Made by a program: the position numbers and the translations under genes. From the NCBI GenBank assembly GCA_951394405.1, contig OX596335.1, positions 1,674,001 to 1,738,000 of the forward strand: a stretch of DNA of 64,000 nucleotides. The letters are read 5' to 3'. Positions 22,870 to 34,567 of the stretch are shown here, one piece after another. The notes beneath the pieces are model-generated. The model was not told where the DNA came from. It did not search any database and saw only the letters and a program-made list of their open reading frames with translations. This DNA is from Coprinellus micaceus. Lineage: Eukaryota; Basidiomycota; Agaricomycetes; Agaricales; Psathyrellaceae. Numbering within the stretch: position 1 is the first letter of the stretch; every line of letters starts with the position of its first letter.

Positions 22870-23637
22870 TGAGGTGGCTACACTACGGCCACACCCTCTC
22901 TTCGTTAGCCTTCACCCGAGAGACATCGGACCTGGTTCGTAGCTCGTTCCCGTACAACGCCATCCCATACTACAAATGCCTCACAGCCCCTACCCAGAAG
23001 GCCCGGTTGAAGGGGAGTGGAGCCAACAATGACAGCGCGTGCTCCACGGGTGGCGCATGCGGATGCAGCACTATTTTACGCATCTTGTTAATCCTATTGA
23101 CTTGCTGCTGCTGCGTACGTTCATACTCGGGTTCGTTTGAAACCTCTAGCACGACGTGTAGACTTGCGGGCCAAATCGCTGGGCCATGCCCTATCAGGTG
23201 ATACCGAATAGTCCATCCTTATTCGGCCCTGTAGGCTTTCGATGATCGTGGCGTAGAACTCGCCACGATCTACAATTAAGTTCACATCCGCCTACAGTTG
23301 TTCATACCCAACCCACAGGCAGGCGAACAACTTTCGCTATACTCGTGCCCGAGGGAACCCGCTCGACGCTGAAACGAACAACGAAGTTCGTTCTTGCTCT
23401 TCCCCCACGGCCTTTCTTTTTGGAATCAACGTCGCTTTTCAGAAGAGGTGCGCTCGAGGTCTTCTGCCGATGGTTGAGAACGCTAATATTTATATGCTGT
23501 CGGCAGGAAATATGGGGCCCAACACACCCCAGCTCACCCAAAGCAGATATCAACGCGTGGACAGTGTATGTATTCAATTTGGAAACGACCTGCTTGGCTC
23601 GCTCTGAGTATCTTCCTCGTAGATTGCTTCGTGACCA
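22870..23637. other. Intergenic with a hairpin, no gene
   Basis: Short ORFs only. It contains the perfect inverted repeat at 23244-23270 and presumably the promoter of the gene at 23638. Confidence 0.45.
23244..23270. repeat. Perfect 10-bp inverted repeat
   Basis: GATCGTGGCG, a 7-nt loop, then CGCCACGATC. It could form a stable hairpin in the 3' end of the preceding transcript or act as a protein-binding palindrome. Confidence 0.6.
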
Positions 23638-26600
23638 ATGGCAGTCGATGACGACGGCCCTACTCCTGCGTCCCCAGCCACACCACCCCGCCGCCGTCTC
23701 CGTTCGCATAGAATAACCGATTCCGCACATGAGGAACTCCCCATCAAAACCCCGCCCTCCCGCGCCAAGGTCATAGGTGCGAGCCGTGGCACAGGCAGGG
23801 GCTCGGGCACAGGCAGGACCACAGTCAACGTAAATGGGAGAGGAGGGTCTCGCAGGAAGCCAGGTCGTGTGATCCACCTCGACAATGTCCCTGAGGAAGA
23901 TTTCGATGCAGAATCTGTACCTCTCGGACCCGTGGCCAATGACATCGAGACTGAAGGTCGGCAAGCTGATCCCACAACATCCGACGAGATAACTTCCGCT
24001 GAAGTGTACCTTGGCGGCAACTTGGACGAGGTTATAGAGGCATACAATCAACCCCTCCTAAGCCCTGAGGTTGAGCAGGAGCTCCCTGAGACTCCCGGTC
24101 CTGACACACACGAGGTAAACGATCCTGAATCTGGAAGCCGGATGACAGCCGTTCGCGGGCAAGAAGGCGATGGCGGGGTCTCTGAGCTGGAAGACTCTGA
24201 CTCGAACGACTCGGAAACCCCCAGCCGAGGGAGGCAGAAGGCTGGTCGAATCTCTGACGCAGACAAAACCACTATTGACGTAGTGTTTGCCAAGATGGGG
24301 CAGGAGGTTGAACTTCTCTCCCTCAACGTTGGTATGAAGGAATCGGTCTTGCGACGGCTTTATGTCACGATATTCTCCGACAAATCCCTCGCCAGTGTTA
24401 ATGGTCTCGCCTGGGGTACGATAGTCACCATCCTCGACGCTTTCAAGAACCCGGCAGTCCAAGCTCCCCCGCCAACGAGCGTTGACGGAGTTCCATATTC
24501 CGCGCTCCAGGAGATCACCTCCTCCTTTGACCGCCTTGACGCCCACATCCTTCGCCTCGCCGAGGATGTCAAGCGTACATCTGAGAGTATTCTGCGTCTC
24601 TGGAAGAAAACATACGCAATACCCCGGCCCCAAAAGAATAACTTCAACACGTTCCAAGCAATGTCAAAGTCCGTGCGACAAATGTCCGGCGAACACAATG
24701 GTTTGACTCCTACCGCAGGTGTGCTGTACTCCGTTTATCCCTTGCAATCTGTATCTCATTGGCGATTTTTGTTGCAGCTTCTATCTCTTATAGCGCCCAA
24801 AAGAAGGGGGGGGTTCTTGACGCAAAGATCGACGTCTATCGCCAAGTACAGGCTCTGGACAACCGATGCCAAACCGTGCAAACCCGAGAGAAGTTCTTTC
24901 ACCAGACGAAGGCGTCCCTCGTGAAATTGAGCGATGAGGCCGCAGAAAAAGGAATTGAAACATCCTTTGTCATCACTGGTAGCAACGCGCTGGGTGATAT
25001 CGGCATGCAACACTTCTATGAAACCTCTGGCCTTGAAGGAGTATGTCCTTCGCATATCGAACAGGGATCTTCCATATTAACAGGCAGGTAGATGTACCAA
25101 GAGTACTTCAAACTTACCCCAGACATGGTATGCGGCTTGGCGCGCGTCTATGCAACGTAAGCGTATCCCGAATGTAACTGATCGGTGACGCTACTGATAT
25201 CTACTCTGCCTTCGTCCCTCTTCAGCGAAAAGATTGCAAACCCAATCATATCTGAAGCAGCAGCAGCTGTAGAGAATGTCTGGACCTCTAAACGATATCT
25301 TGTTGGGCCCGTTGCCGCTCGCCCTAAACGTACCAACCCGAACAATACCAAACTCCTTCAAATGGCCTCAGCCGCGGAAAGCCTCGACCCTAGTCCAGAA
25401 AAGTCCGTTGGTGGTCTGGGCATCGTGATCTTGCCGCCAGCCTGGATTCCAATAAACTCCAAAGACACCAAGAACTTCATCGGCGAGTATATGGAAACAA
25501 TATGCCGTAAGCCATTCCAGAAATTACTGCCCGCTACGCCTAACTTGGCATCTCCAGGGACCCTCAGTCCCTCCAGTGGTCGCAATGATGGATGGCCCTG
25601 GAAGACCGTAAACAGTACATTGGCCACAGCCGGCTACTACGGAACCGGCTGGCCATCCTCCGCTATATTCCCTGGGGAATTTGCTCCTGGCAAGAACAAG
25701 ACCTCCGACGGAAACCGCGATATGGGGAATAGCCAACGGATCTCGTTTTGTCGCGAGGTTCGGCTGAGGCCTTTGGCATTTCACCGAGCAAACCGGGAAG
25801 GTTCGTCGCCCTCTGCCCCCAAGTCGCGGCCCGCATGCCTCATGATTTCGATAGATCTTCACAAAGGAAAGCACCCTGTCTGGATCGGTGCGGCTCCCCG
25901 ACTGACCAAAGAAGACGCCCAGACGGTCAAAAAGAGTAAGAGCACCCAGACAGACGTTAGCGCTTGGCCAATTGCCAGAGCGCGCTGTCTCTATGCTAGT
26001 CCCAATGGTTTCGTACCCGGTTTCGACCACGGACCCCACTTCGTTATCAAAACAGAAGAAGACCGACTGGCTGAAGCCAAAGAAATCAGTGACTTTTACC
26101 AGGTTGTGGAAGAAGAGGTCAAAAAACGGGCGGCGAAGGACAGTACTGATGCGTACAAACATCCATTGGGCTCGACTGGCCCCGGAACCGGACACCCCGC
26201 CGTCCCTCTTCTCGTCCCCGAAAAGAAGAAGACGAAGAATCCGCGACGTGAAGTCCCTCGCCTTCCAGACGGAGGGGATGACCCTTTCATCCTTCACTCC
26301 CAATATGACTCCAAGGCTCCCACCAGCAAGGCGACGACACCTGTGGGCGCAACTTCTGGTGCCATCCCTCTCAATATGAATTCACCTCACAATATGGGCA
26401 CCGCGCCGGAGGGGGGGGGGCAACAAGCCAAAGAAGCGTCCCAATATGCGAGCAGCTTTACTTCCACCCAGGCTCCGCCGTCCGAGGCCACTGCATTGAT
26501 TCAAACGGTCACGTCTATCCAAGCGCCGTCCACCCAACCTACCGCAACCGCTCTGGCGCCTCCCACTGGCACCAGGCAGTCTGTTTCCCCTGTTTCCCCT

Positions 26601-27584
26601 GCAATAGTCGCGCCAAGCATATCAACTCCATCCGACAATATTCTCGTCTCTAGCGGGATGGTCCCGTTTACGTTTGGCGCCGCAGTCCCTCCTTCCGTTG
26701 CCTCCAGTTGGGCCCCAAGAGACTCAACGGAACTGAGGTACCCCTGGGAGGCCAACAAGCCTGGTACTGTTACCCCTTCTCAAGTGCCCACAGTCCAGGC
26801 CACCGAGCACCCTCTTTCCCTCCGCTCAAACATAGAGCCAATCTTAAGTCAAGACGCTGCAGAGTCGCTACCCATCCCTCAGAGTCACCCTCCTGGCCCC
26901 TCGCTCAGTGGCCCGGGCATACCGCCACGTAGAAAAAGGACATTAAACGACCCTGTCGTAGCTGAGAAACATGCCAAGCGCCCTCGCACTGTGCCTTCTT
27001 GGGAAGGGGACGGGGCTGTTGCGGCGCATGATATCTCGCGAGATCCAACCGCTTCACCAACGCCCCGCATCCCCCTTTCGAAATTCGAGAACTTGACTCC
27101 TCTCACTACGTCGACCTCGGTAACCCCTCCTGCCGCGCCACCAGCTCTCATGGCCCCAACCCTTCAGCCTTGCTTATCGATGCCCGCGAACCCATCCTCC
27201 AGTTCCACCATCCTGGTTGATCATTCAATGATTCAGGCTGTGTTTGCCCACGTTTTCCAGAATGGTCTACCGAGCGTCGGCGGCATGAACATTGGAGGGG
27301 GCATGACCATGGCTACCGGCGCGTACACAGGTCCCAGTGGCTTCGGCGGCCACGGTATCGGTGACAGCAGGTCCATGAGCGGCGGGGCCAACATTGGGTA
27401 CGGTATGGATATCGCTGGAAGCACCAGAAATGCAGGGAGCGGGGAACCTCGGGGGAGCGACTTCGGAAACGCGAGAAGGGGGAACGGGGCTGGATCCAGT
27501 AACATTGAGAGTGGGAGCCACCCCAAGGGCGTTGAGAACCACGGTGTCACATTCGGTCGCATGCATGGGGGGGACGGGTGGTAA
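23638..27584 (+). CDS. Large uncharacterised mushroom-family protein, 1255 aa
   Basis: Four exons: 23638-24718, 24778-25040, 25092-25156 and 25226-27584, with consistent phases. The N-terminus is basic and Ser/Pro-rich (ATPPRRRLRSH; RGTGRGSGTGR, somewhat like an AT-hook) and then acidic (VSELEDSDSNDSETPSRG). A conserved helical middle follows: KTTIDVVFAKMGQEVELLSL, REKFFHQTKASLVKLSDEA, ITGSNALGDIGMQHFYETSG, and the GWPWKTV and IFPGEF motifs. The last 500 residues are Pro/Ser/Thr-rich, and the last 100 are Gly/Met-rich. I know the middle region as a recurrent Agaricomycete family without assigned function, often in repeat-rich DNA. The reading frame is intact over 1255 codons. A nuclear role is inference from composition. 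Confidence 0.75.
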
Positions 27585-29208
27585 GCTGGCAAATCCCGTA
27601 CTAGAAGCCACTGTATATGGGCCGCGATGTAATATTAGAGCGCCGGTCACTGTTCCTGATTACTTTTAAAGATAGAACTTGGAGCCGGTTCTATCTACTT
27701 AGTGTTGCCCTCGAATTGCAGTTCGGTTCATTGAACTGGATGTACCAGCCGATTCGTTGACCCCGGATCGTGCAGGCACAACGGCACCCATCACATCACG
27801 ACCGCATTTGGTGCCTGGCACGGGGCACTCTGCCTGAGTCCGACCGGTTGGAATGTTCGTTGCTTCAGCAAGGCAGTTGTCTCTTAAACGCCATAAAAGA
27901 CAATAAAAACGAACGCTGTTTGCTTTGTCACCCATTTAGCGATAGCCTGATCACGAGAAATCTGAAATCGCCTGGCCCCCGTCTCTCGTGCCAAATGACT
28001 GTCCTTCGGTCTCCCCCACAGCCTAGTCTTGGGTTGATCGATTCTGAGTACCGAGGCTCCCGACAACGCATGCCCTACACTATGCTCTTATCTCTGCTCC
28101 TGATGCTCCACCACCAGGGCCGTGTTTCCCAATAACCCGTTCACGCTGATGATCAGCCTGCATATAGTCGGGATGAGGAGTCTTTCCATAACTCGCCGCC
28201 AATCGACGCTGGTTGTCTCTCACAGCAACCATACAGGAGGTCGTCTTATTTCGTCTAGCGCCCGTTGCAGCCCCAATGATGGCCCTTGTCCTGCGTTGAC
28301 TCCATTTCTTGACGCTGAGGATCCGGACACTGTTGCTGTCATCCGGTAAACGACCCCATTTCCGACTGGGAGTCATGCCTCGAGTTCGAGTCCAGCTTGC
28401 CTCTCAGATGTCAGAGCTGGCGCGCCTTGAGACCCACCCCGAGATCCACACGGCGGGTTTCTCCATTTCTCGTGACTTCCCTATCTGCCCTGAGTTCACG
28501 TTGTGAGCTCACGCACTCCCCCACCCGTGTCTACTTTTGGGCGAGCGTTCGCCAGTAAGTGAGTGTAACATAAGTTTCGGGGCGAACGTACAGGATTTCT
28601 CGCGACCCCTCGAAAGTAACGATGGAAAATTAGCATCTCACTGTGATTCTCACTTTCAAAGCCTGGCTCGGGTAGACCACACTTGAGGTTCGTGGCCGCT
28701 TATCCGGGCACTGGCCTAGTGAATAATATGTCCACAGGGGTTGATCTGTGGTGGAATACAGGGGAAATGATCCTGGTGAGGGTTGGGCGTCCTGAGGATT
28801 CTGCTCACAAAAATAAGTTGAAAACCGGTTTTGCCGGCTGTTGCATTTCTCATGATCGGCTTGCGAGCGAGCGCGAGGATGGCCAGCGAACTTAGATGAG
28901 GGGCAGGGTTAAACGCTTGAACAGGAGCAGGAAACTGACAGGCAGTGCTGAAGCAAGGTGGATCAGGGCCGGTGGTCGCCGGGGTGCTTACAGGTCGAAA
29001 ATGTAGGTAGAACTAAACTACCAGGATGGAAGGAAATGGTTTCTTCCATGCTAAAAGTTACCCGGATTCCCCAATACGTCACTGCAGTGTCCTTTTAGGT
29101 GCAGCATCCGAGTCATCCTGCGTACGCCCTTGCCACTTTGATCTCCACTTTACGCCAACTTCCTATCATAGGCCAAGGCAGATCGAGTCACCGAACCCTC
29201 GAAGTCGG
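27585..29208. other. Intergenic, no gene supported
   Basis: About 1.6 kb of short ORFs without coherent splicing. A 65-codon ORF at 28309-28506 has no recognisable motif. Confidence 0.45.
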
Positions 29209-29821
29209 ATGGCTCACGCCGGGAGTTTAAAGGAGCTGCTGGGGTGGCTGAATCTCGATGAGACTGAAAGTACTGTTCTCCTTGAAAACACTGTAACACC
29301 TGGAAGGGGTGGTCCCTCACCAGTGATCCCAACACAAAAGAGCTGTCCTCTGCCGGCAGCACTCAGCGGCTGGTCAGAGGATGAGTTCCTGCAGGAATAC
29401 CTTTGGAAGGAGAGAGAGGATTGGGGGAATGAAATAATAAAGACTGCGAGAGCCGCAAGTACCGAGTCCAAGCGCAGGGAGCGTAGTCATCTGCTAGAAA
29501 GAAAAATGGCACCCATCCCGGTAGGTGGCTCCGCTATGCGGTTGTTATATGCTTCAATTGATTTCTACGCAGACCGCCAACATCATAGACAGAGATATAC
29601 TGGAAGAGGCGTATCGAAGGGCACAGGACGATGCATGGGTCAAAGACCTGCTACTCATGGTGCAGGCAAGAAAGGAGGCGGAAAGGATGAATGGACCGAG
29701 GCATCCCTCTCCTCCACATATTATGGAGTCAGTACAAGAAGCTCTTGATCAAGTAAATCATCAACCCTGTAGGTCCCCAGTAGGCAGCCGTTTCAGTTTC
29801 GATCAACATCTAAGGCCTTGA
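29209..29821 (+). CDS. Small uncharacterised helical protein, 186 aa
   Basis: Exons 29209-29520 and 29573-29821 with a 52-nt GTAGGT...GCAG intron, phase 0. The protein starts MAHAGSLKELLGWLNLDE. Its middle is charged and helical (DEFLQEYLWKEREDWGNE, STESKRRERSHLLERK), and the second exon continues with another helix (RDILEEAYRRAQDDAWVKDL). This alternation of charged heptads suggests coiled coil. An in-frame ATG at 29026 exists upstream, but that extension has a different, Cys/His-containing composition. Function unknown. Confidence 0.5.
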
Positions 29822-30641
29822 TTTAGGGGAGCAACCGGACCATTCAATGGATATTGGGTAGGCTGATGTGGGGGCTGGGGTTGAGGGCACAAGGCACACC
29901 AAGGGTACGGTGGATCACACTGTTGTTTCGTCTCGCTAGGATTGACCCGGACTCATAGCTTCACAGTTCTCTTTCGATCATACTTGCGCTTGTACATTTA
30001 GGCTTAGAGCCCAGAAGCTCTCTTCAAGGTTCATGCCTCAGTTTACAATTATGTGTACCCAATGATGTCTGACTGAAACGGCGCGAGCGACGCGTTACAT
30101 GGGTAAGCAATGGGAGGCTCATAGGCCCAGTGAGGATCAGAGTGCGTCGCCGTGTATCTACTTGAAGAGGTTTCCTTGAACGACAATGGTACCCCCCGCT
30201 CCCGCCCAGCATCCCAGGCTTCCCCAAACCGAAGCTGCTGTAGGCAGGCGTGACAGCGTGGTGTTGTTCGGGCTCGTGCCGCTGTCGCCTCTCCATCGTC
30301 AGACCTCCCAACCCTCCAAGGTCGAACCCACAATCGCGAAACTAGGCATTGTCCAGCCGCCTGCTACGGTCCAATCCACAGATGCTCTTAACCTAGGCGC
30401 TCGAGTTCCGGATAAACTGGCCGTGTTGAAGCCGCGTTCGAATACGACAGCAGCGGACAGCAATGGCACTGTCGTTCTCCGTACTCACAAGTTCTCCATT
30501 TCGCAGGTTATTCAAGTTATCCAGGATCCCGTGAAGATGCTGTTCGCTCCGATTCGGCCATACTGGTCGATGGGGAAGGGTATGAGCGGGGTTCAGCAGG
30601 GTCGAGGGTAAGACGCATTGTATTCCGATGATCCTACATAC
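29822..30641. other. No supported gene; one 141-codon ORF
   Basis: An ORF at 30186-30611 (+) opens MVPPAPAQHPRLPQTE and stays open for 141 codons, but shows no family motif. Its last part lies directly downstream, on the opposite strand, of the transposase fragment at 30642. It may be incidental. Confidence 0.3.
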
Positions 30642-30873
30642 CGAGGTTGTTGGCGAGGTTAGTAGGTAAAAGTTCCATGAATATGGCGCCTGTTTCCTGA
30701 TACGCGTGAGGCGAAGCCTGCCCCAGCACAACGTACAGCTCGACCGAGAGTTCCGTATCGTAGTCCTCATTGGGGTCAAGGGATTCGGCGATTGGGTTGA
30801 GCATACCGTCGATCGCTTCCTGGTCCAGACCACCGGGGGTACCCAGCTTCGCATTCTTCAGCGCTTCGATGTA
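30642..30873 (-). mobile_element. Probable Plavaka-type (CACTA-like) transposase fragment
   Basis: Minus-strand exon-like stretch encoding YIEALKNAKL, LDQEAIDGMLNP and ELSVELYVVLGQASPHAYQE, followed by a GTATGT donor. The pattern of a helix 'FI-LK-A-LD', then 'L-NP', then an acidic 'D-ELSL-L-L...AS...Y' is what I know from the N-terminal part of Plavaka transposases of basidiomycetes. The expected following exon with the catalytic domain is absent, so this is a remnant. Identification is by pattern memory only. Confidence 0.4.
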
Positions 30874-30966
30874 CTAGAGTGCACCCTTGATGCCATCCAT
30901 TTAGGTTGTGGTTGTTGAGAAGTCGTCAGTGAGTATACCCATTTGTTGGCGGGGCTACCCCCTTAC

Positions 30967-31470
30967 TCACCTCTCCCAGAGGTGGGTACGCGCCCCCAAG
31001 GGCACCAGAAGCCCAGCGAGTACCGGATTACCTTCGACCGCCAGTACGGGCTTGACTTGGGATGGTTCGGTTAACGGGAAAGTACATCCAAAATAACTGG
31101 AGGCGGCTCCGATTCCCACTGGGTCTGAGGTGGTAGATGTTGTGGTTCTGGTATGGTCGTCTCCATCAGCCTTGTGCATGATCTTGAATGCGATGCAGGC
31201 AGCGAGAATCCAGAGCTTCGATCCGCAAGCGAGAAAAACATACGTCGCATCCCCACGAGGGTCTTGGTACAAGTATGAATGCGCCCATTTCTTGCCCACG
31301 ATTGACCAGCTACGCCATTTGCTCAGGATTCGGCTAGCCATCCGAGGCGTGGAGCGTCAGTAATTCTTGCCATGTCTGCGTGCGGGGGCGGTATACCAGT
31401 GGGAGGTAGTGGTAGTGAAGGGGGTGTTCCAGCGGGAGGCAGAGCAGTGGTTGTCTGAGAGGAAGAACGG
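30967..31470 (-). pseudogene. JmjC gene relic, iron ligand lost
   Basis: At 31320-31180 the minus strand encodes WSIVGKKWAHSYLYQDPRG and FLACGSKLWIL, almost the same as the active-site region of the intact JmjC gene (AHSYMHQDPRG, LACGSKLWVI). The HQD metal-binding motif has become YQD. Downstream the frame leads into unrelated sequence, and the second-ligand exon is missing. Upstream (31380-31470) lies a short piece of the proline-rich minisatellite, fused directly to the cupin fragment, so most of the gene is deleted. It is not functional as a dioxygenase. Confidence 0.75.
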
Positions 31471-31497
31471 GAGGCGTTGCCCGTGCCGCATGCGTCT

Positions 31498-31543
31498 GGA
31501 GGTCACATGCATTCTGGGAGCGATCCCGGAATGCATGCTTACC
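31498..31543. repeat. 22-bp imperfect inverted repeat shared with the JmjC promoter
   Basis: CATGCATTCTGGGA and TCCCGGAATGCATG pair at 13 of 14 positions around GCGA. The arms extend outward to GGAGGT/ACCTCC with one gap. A diverged version lies just upstream of the intact JmjC gene. Confidence 0.65.
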
Positions 31544-32107
31544 TCCATTAAATTGTACTGGCTCCGAGGGTCTGAAACTATCCTTGGCATCGGCGCTTGC
31601 TTGAGGGTGAGAAGACCCTGTAGCATCTGCGGTAAGTTTCGGAGCTGGGTACCTGTTCTCGCAGGCTGAGAACCCGCTTGTTGAAGTGAACCCGTAGGCA
31701 GAAAGTTGGTGGGTGCGAGTTATGTTGTCCAGCGTCGTTACTGTCGTTCCGACCCAGGACCTGGTCCTGTAGTGTCCTTCAGCAAAGTGAATCGGTTTAG
31801 CATTTGCTCCGCTGGCGTTGCCTTCCCAGCAGGAGACGCTCCTCCGCTTCGTTCCCGTCGCCATTGGGGACTATATGCTGTCGACGTGTCGCTTGTTGGT
31901 GACGGGCGCTCTAGGCAGTTTGGTGAAAGCGCAATTGGCATCGAGGTTGGGGTCCAAGCGCCTACACCATACGCCAGTTACTCCATTCGTCGCGGGTTCG
32001 TGACCGCGACGATGATGAGATGATGGCATGAGCTCATCATTCAGCAGCATTCAGCACCGTTGGCCAGACGCCACCAACGTCGGCAACAGCAACGAGAACG
32101 AGGAACA
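31544..32107. other. Rearranged remnant and promoter region of GAA1-like gene
   Basis: Low-complexity fragments, with no gene recognised between the JmjC relic and ATG 32108. Confidence 0.4.
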
Positions 32108-34486
32108 ATGGACGAAAGGCCTCCCCCAGCCGCCCGTCCCTGGAAGAAGACTTTGCAGAAATTGAGGGAGCGGTTCAAACCCAAGGAGAATGCCGCAGAA
32201 TTACGGGCCCGCAGACGACGAGCCATGATCCAGAAATTCCACCAGCGGTTGCCGTTCTTGAAGTGAGTGCACCCCCCTCAAGCAAATCGGGACAAGGCTT
32301 AGCGAAATTAGAGTATTGTTATTCCTAGCGGGATACCTTTGGATGGTCGCCATGCCTTACCCTGACCTCGGACGAACGACATACATTGACGAAAACGCCT
32401 TGCAACCAGCTCAGGTAACGCAACTTTCCAAACCTCTGGCACGCGATGTAATAAGGGAACTAGGTGTCTACGTACTGGGACTGGGCGGATGTACGCAACG
32501 CCGATAGATATCTGGGTGAGCTAGAGAGGTTGAGGGATAGGAATGCTTCCAGTGCCGAGTACGTGCCCACTTCCCCCAGAAATGATACCCCCAAACGGCT
32601 TCATTAGGCTTGCTGAGTTCGTGAAGACAGAATTTCAGAAGAGCGGGCTGCTCGTCGCAACTCAGAAATACGCATTCTCTCTTGCCAGTTTGGCATGTCA
32701 ATGGTCGCAACCCTTGCTTTGTATGGGCGCTAATACCAAATCAGAACGTCACAGGGGTGAACGCGTATGCAGTCTCTTCATCTCCCAGAGCTTCAGGCAA
32801 TGAAGCAACGGTGATTTCCGCCTCGTGGATTCGAAGACATGAAGGGGGTCCCGAAGAATTAAACCTGCGAGGTGTATCCACCATCCTGGCTCTCGCAAAG
32901 TACTTGAAAGGTGCGTCGATGCCCGTCTTTCAGGATCTATGCAATACCCACAATATTCAAGGGCACTCCATGTGGGCGAAAGACCTCATATTTGTGATCA
33001 GTGATGGTTACCTTCACGGAATGCAAGCCTGGCTACGGTCTTACCATGGCTCTAAACAAAAAAGTGCGTTTCATCTCCCATTTACCACCGCAGAGGTAGT
33101 GTAACACCGTGTAGACCTTCAAACTGAACAACTCCTTTACACCTCTGGAGTCATTTGGAGCGCTTTGTCATTCATTTTCTCACTTGGGCGTCTTCTACGG
33201 TGCGGATCGCGTTCTTCCCGCCGACACATCCTAAAACCCTTGTTCAGAGGGCCTAAATGGAAGGCTTCCAAACCAAGACCTCATCAATTCCTTCGAACGC
33301 ATATCCCGGTTTACGGGTGGGGTTCCTGTAGTCCTCTACGACCACGTCCAGAATTTCGTTCCGATTCCCTGGCTCCCAAAGTCCATTGCAAACGACCGCA
33401 CCGTTCAAGCTTTCGCGCTGAAGGCCAAGAACGTCATTCGGCATGTGGGGTACCAAGGACCTGGCAGGCCCAGCGGCATCCACGGACTTTTCCATCCGTA
33501 CGTACCCGTTTACGTTTCGAATACACCCAGCCTCACCGGATTTCTTCAGGTACCATATCGACGCCTTCACGACCTATGCTGTATGTGCTCAAGGGCCTCA
33601 TGGTTTCCATGCCTTGGGAAGGTACGTTTCCTTCAGGGCTCTTCTATATCGCTACTCACCACCCATATCCAGAGTCGTGGAGTCTACGTTGCGCACGATG
33701 AACAACCTTCTCGGGCGCCTTCACGCGTCATTCTTCTTCTACATCCTCACTGACACGACATATTTCAACAAGATTGGAAGTTGCCTCCCCCAGTGCCATT
33801 CTAGTCAATGTGGGTATGATGTTCCACGGCCTAGACATTTGGGTGATGTCAGCATGGCGGCTCGACGAGGGGTCGTCTTCAGAGAAGGCATCTTTCCCTG
33901 GCCAAGAAGTCAGATGGGTCTCCCGGCAACGACCAGTCCTCCCTGCTCTAACCATTATGACTATCACACACGTCTTTGGAGCCTTCTTGTTTCTCTCCTT
34001 GTCCCTCGACAACTATCAGGTATGCAGCTTGACCATGACATACCACTGCCGTGGTGCTGACTCGAATCTAGACCTTGGCACCTATCCTTTTCGCTCTTGC
34101 AGAGATTGTCCCACTGGCAGCACTACTCTTGGGATCTCGACGCCGTCCAGAGGTCGCCCCCGTGTCCACAGTCCTGAAAGCACTGAACTTATGCTTCGCG
34201 TCCGCCATCATTTCAGTAATATCAGTGCTCAACTTTTCTTTGGCGCTGCTATTAGCGATCGCATTGGGGATACCTCTTGCTATTTCGACGCCTTCGGTGA
34301 GGCTCGTACAATACCCCGCTTACATCCTCCTAGCCGCGGGGTGGCTACTTTTCTTACTCGAGCAAACCGAGTCTTCTTTGTGGAATTGGGAAGTCCTGTC
34401 GGTGTGGTTTGCACCTGTGGTATGTACTGTATACCTCCCGGCACTTGTGTTACAGGCTGCGTGGTTACTCTGCTCCCCCTGTAAAG
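32108..34486 (+). pseudogene. GAA1: GAA1-like GPI transamidase subunit, frameshifted
   Basis: GAA1 is a multi-pass ER membrane subunit of the GPI-anchor transamidase. The exons start at 32108 (basic N-terminus, then a first membrane helix VLLFLAGYLWMVA from 32312). Family landmarks follow: LGRTTYIDENALQPAQ, TYWDWADV, EFVKTEFQKSGL, NAYAVSSSPRAS, WAKDLIFVISDGYLHGMQAW, NGRLPNQDLINSFERIS, GRPSGIHGLF, DAFTTYAV, GFHALGR, ESTLRTMNNLL, and a hydrophobic C-terminus from 34075. Introns are short and conserved. Two lesions break the frame. One is a deletion at about 33167-33173, between SGVIWSALS and SFSHLGVF, where the family has about six more residues. The other is an extra C in a C5 run at about 33786-33795 (IGSCLP then SAILVN). 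Splicing does not bypass either lesion. It is either a decayed copy or an allele with real or assembly-made indels. Confidence 0.75.
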
Positions 34487-34567
34487 TATTATATACTGCG
34501 TTAATGTACCCCTATCTTACAAGCCAAGATGGCTCTCCCCGTGGTAACTCTCCTTCCCAAGGCTCGC

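Noticed and set aside
23302..24051. 249-aa minus-strand ORF
   Set aside because: It overlaps in antisense the first exon of the intact 1255-aa gene and has no recognisable domain.
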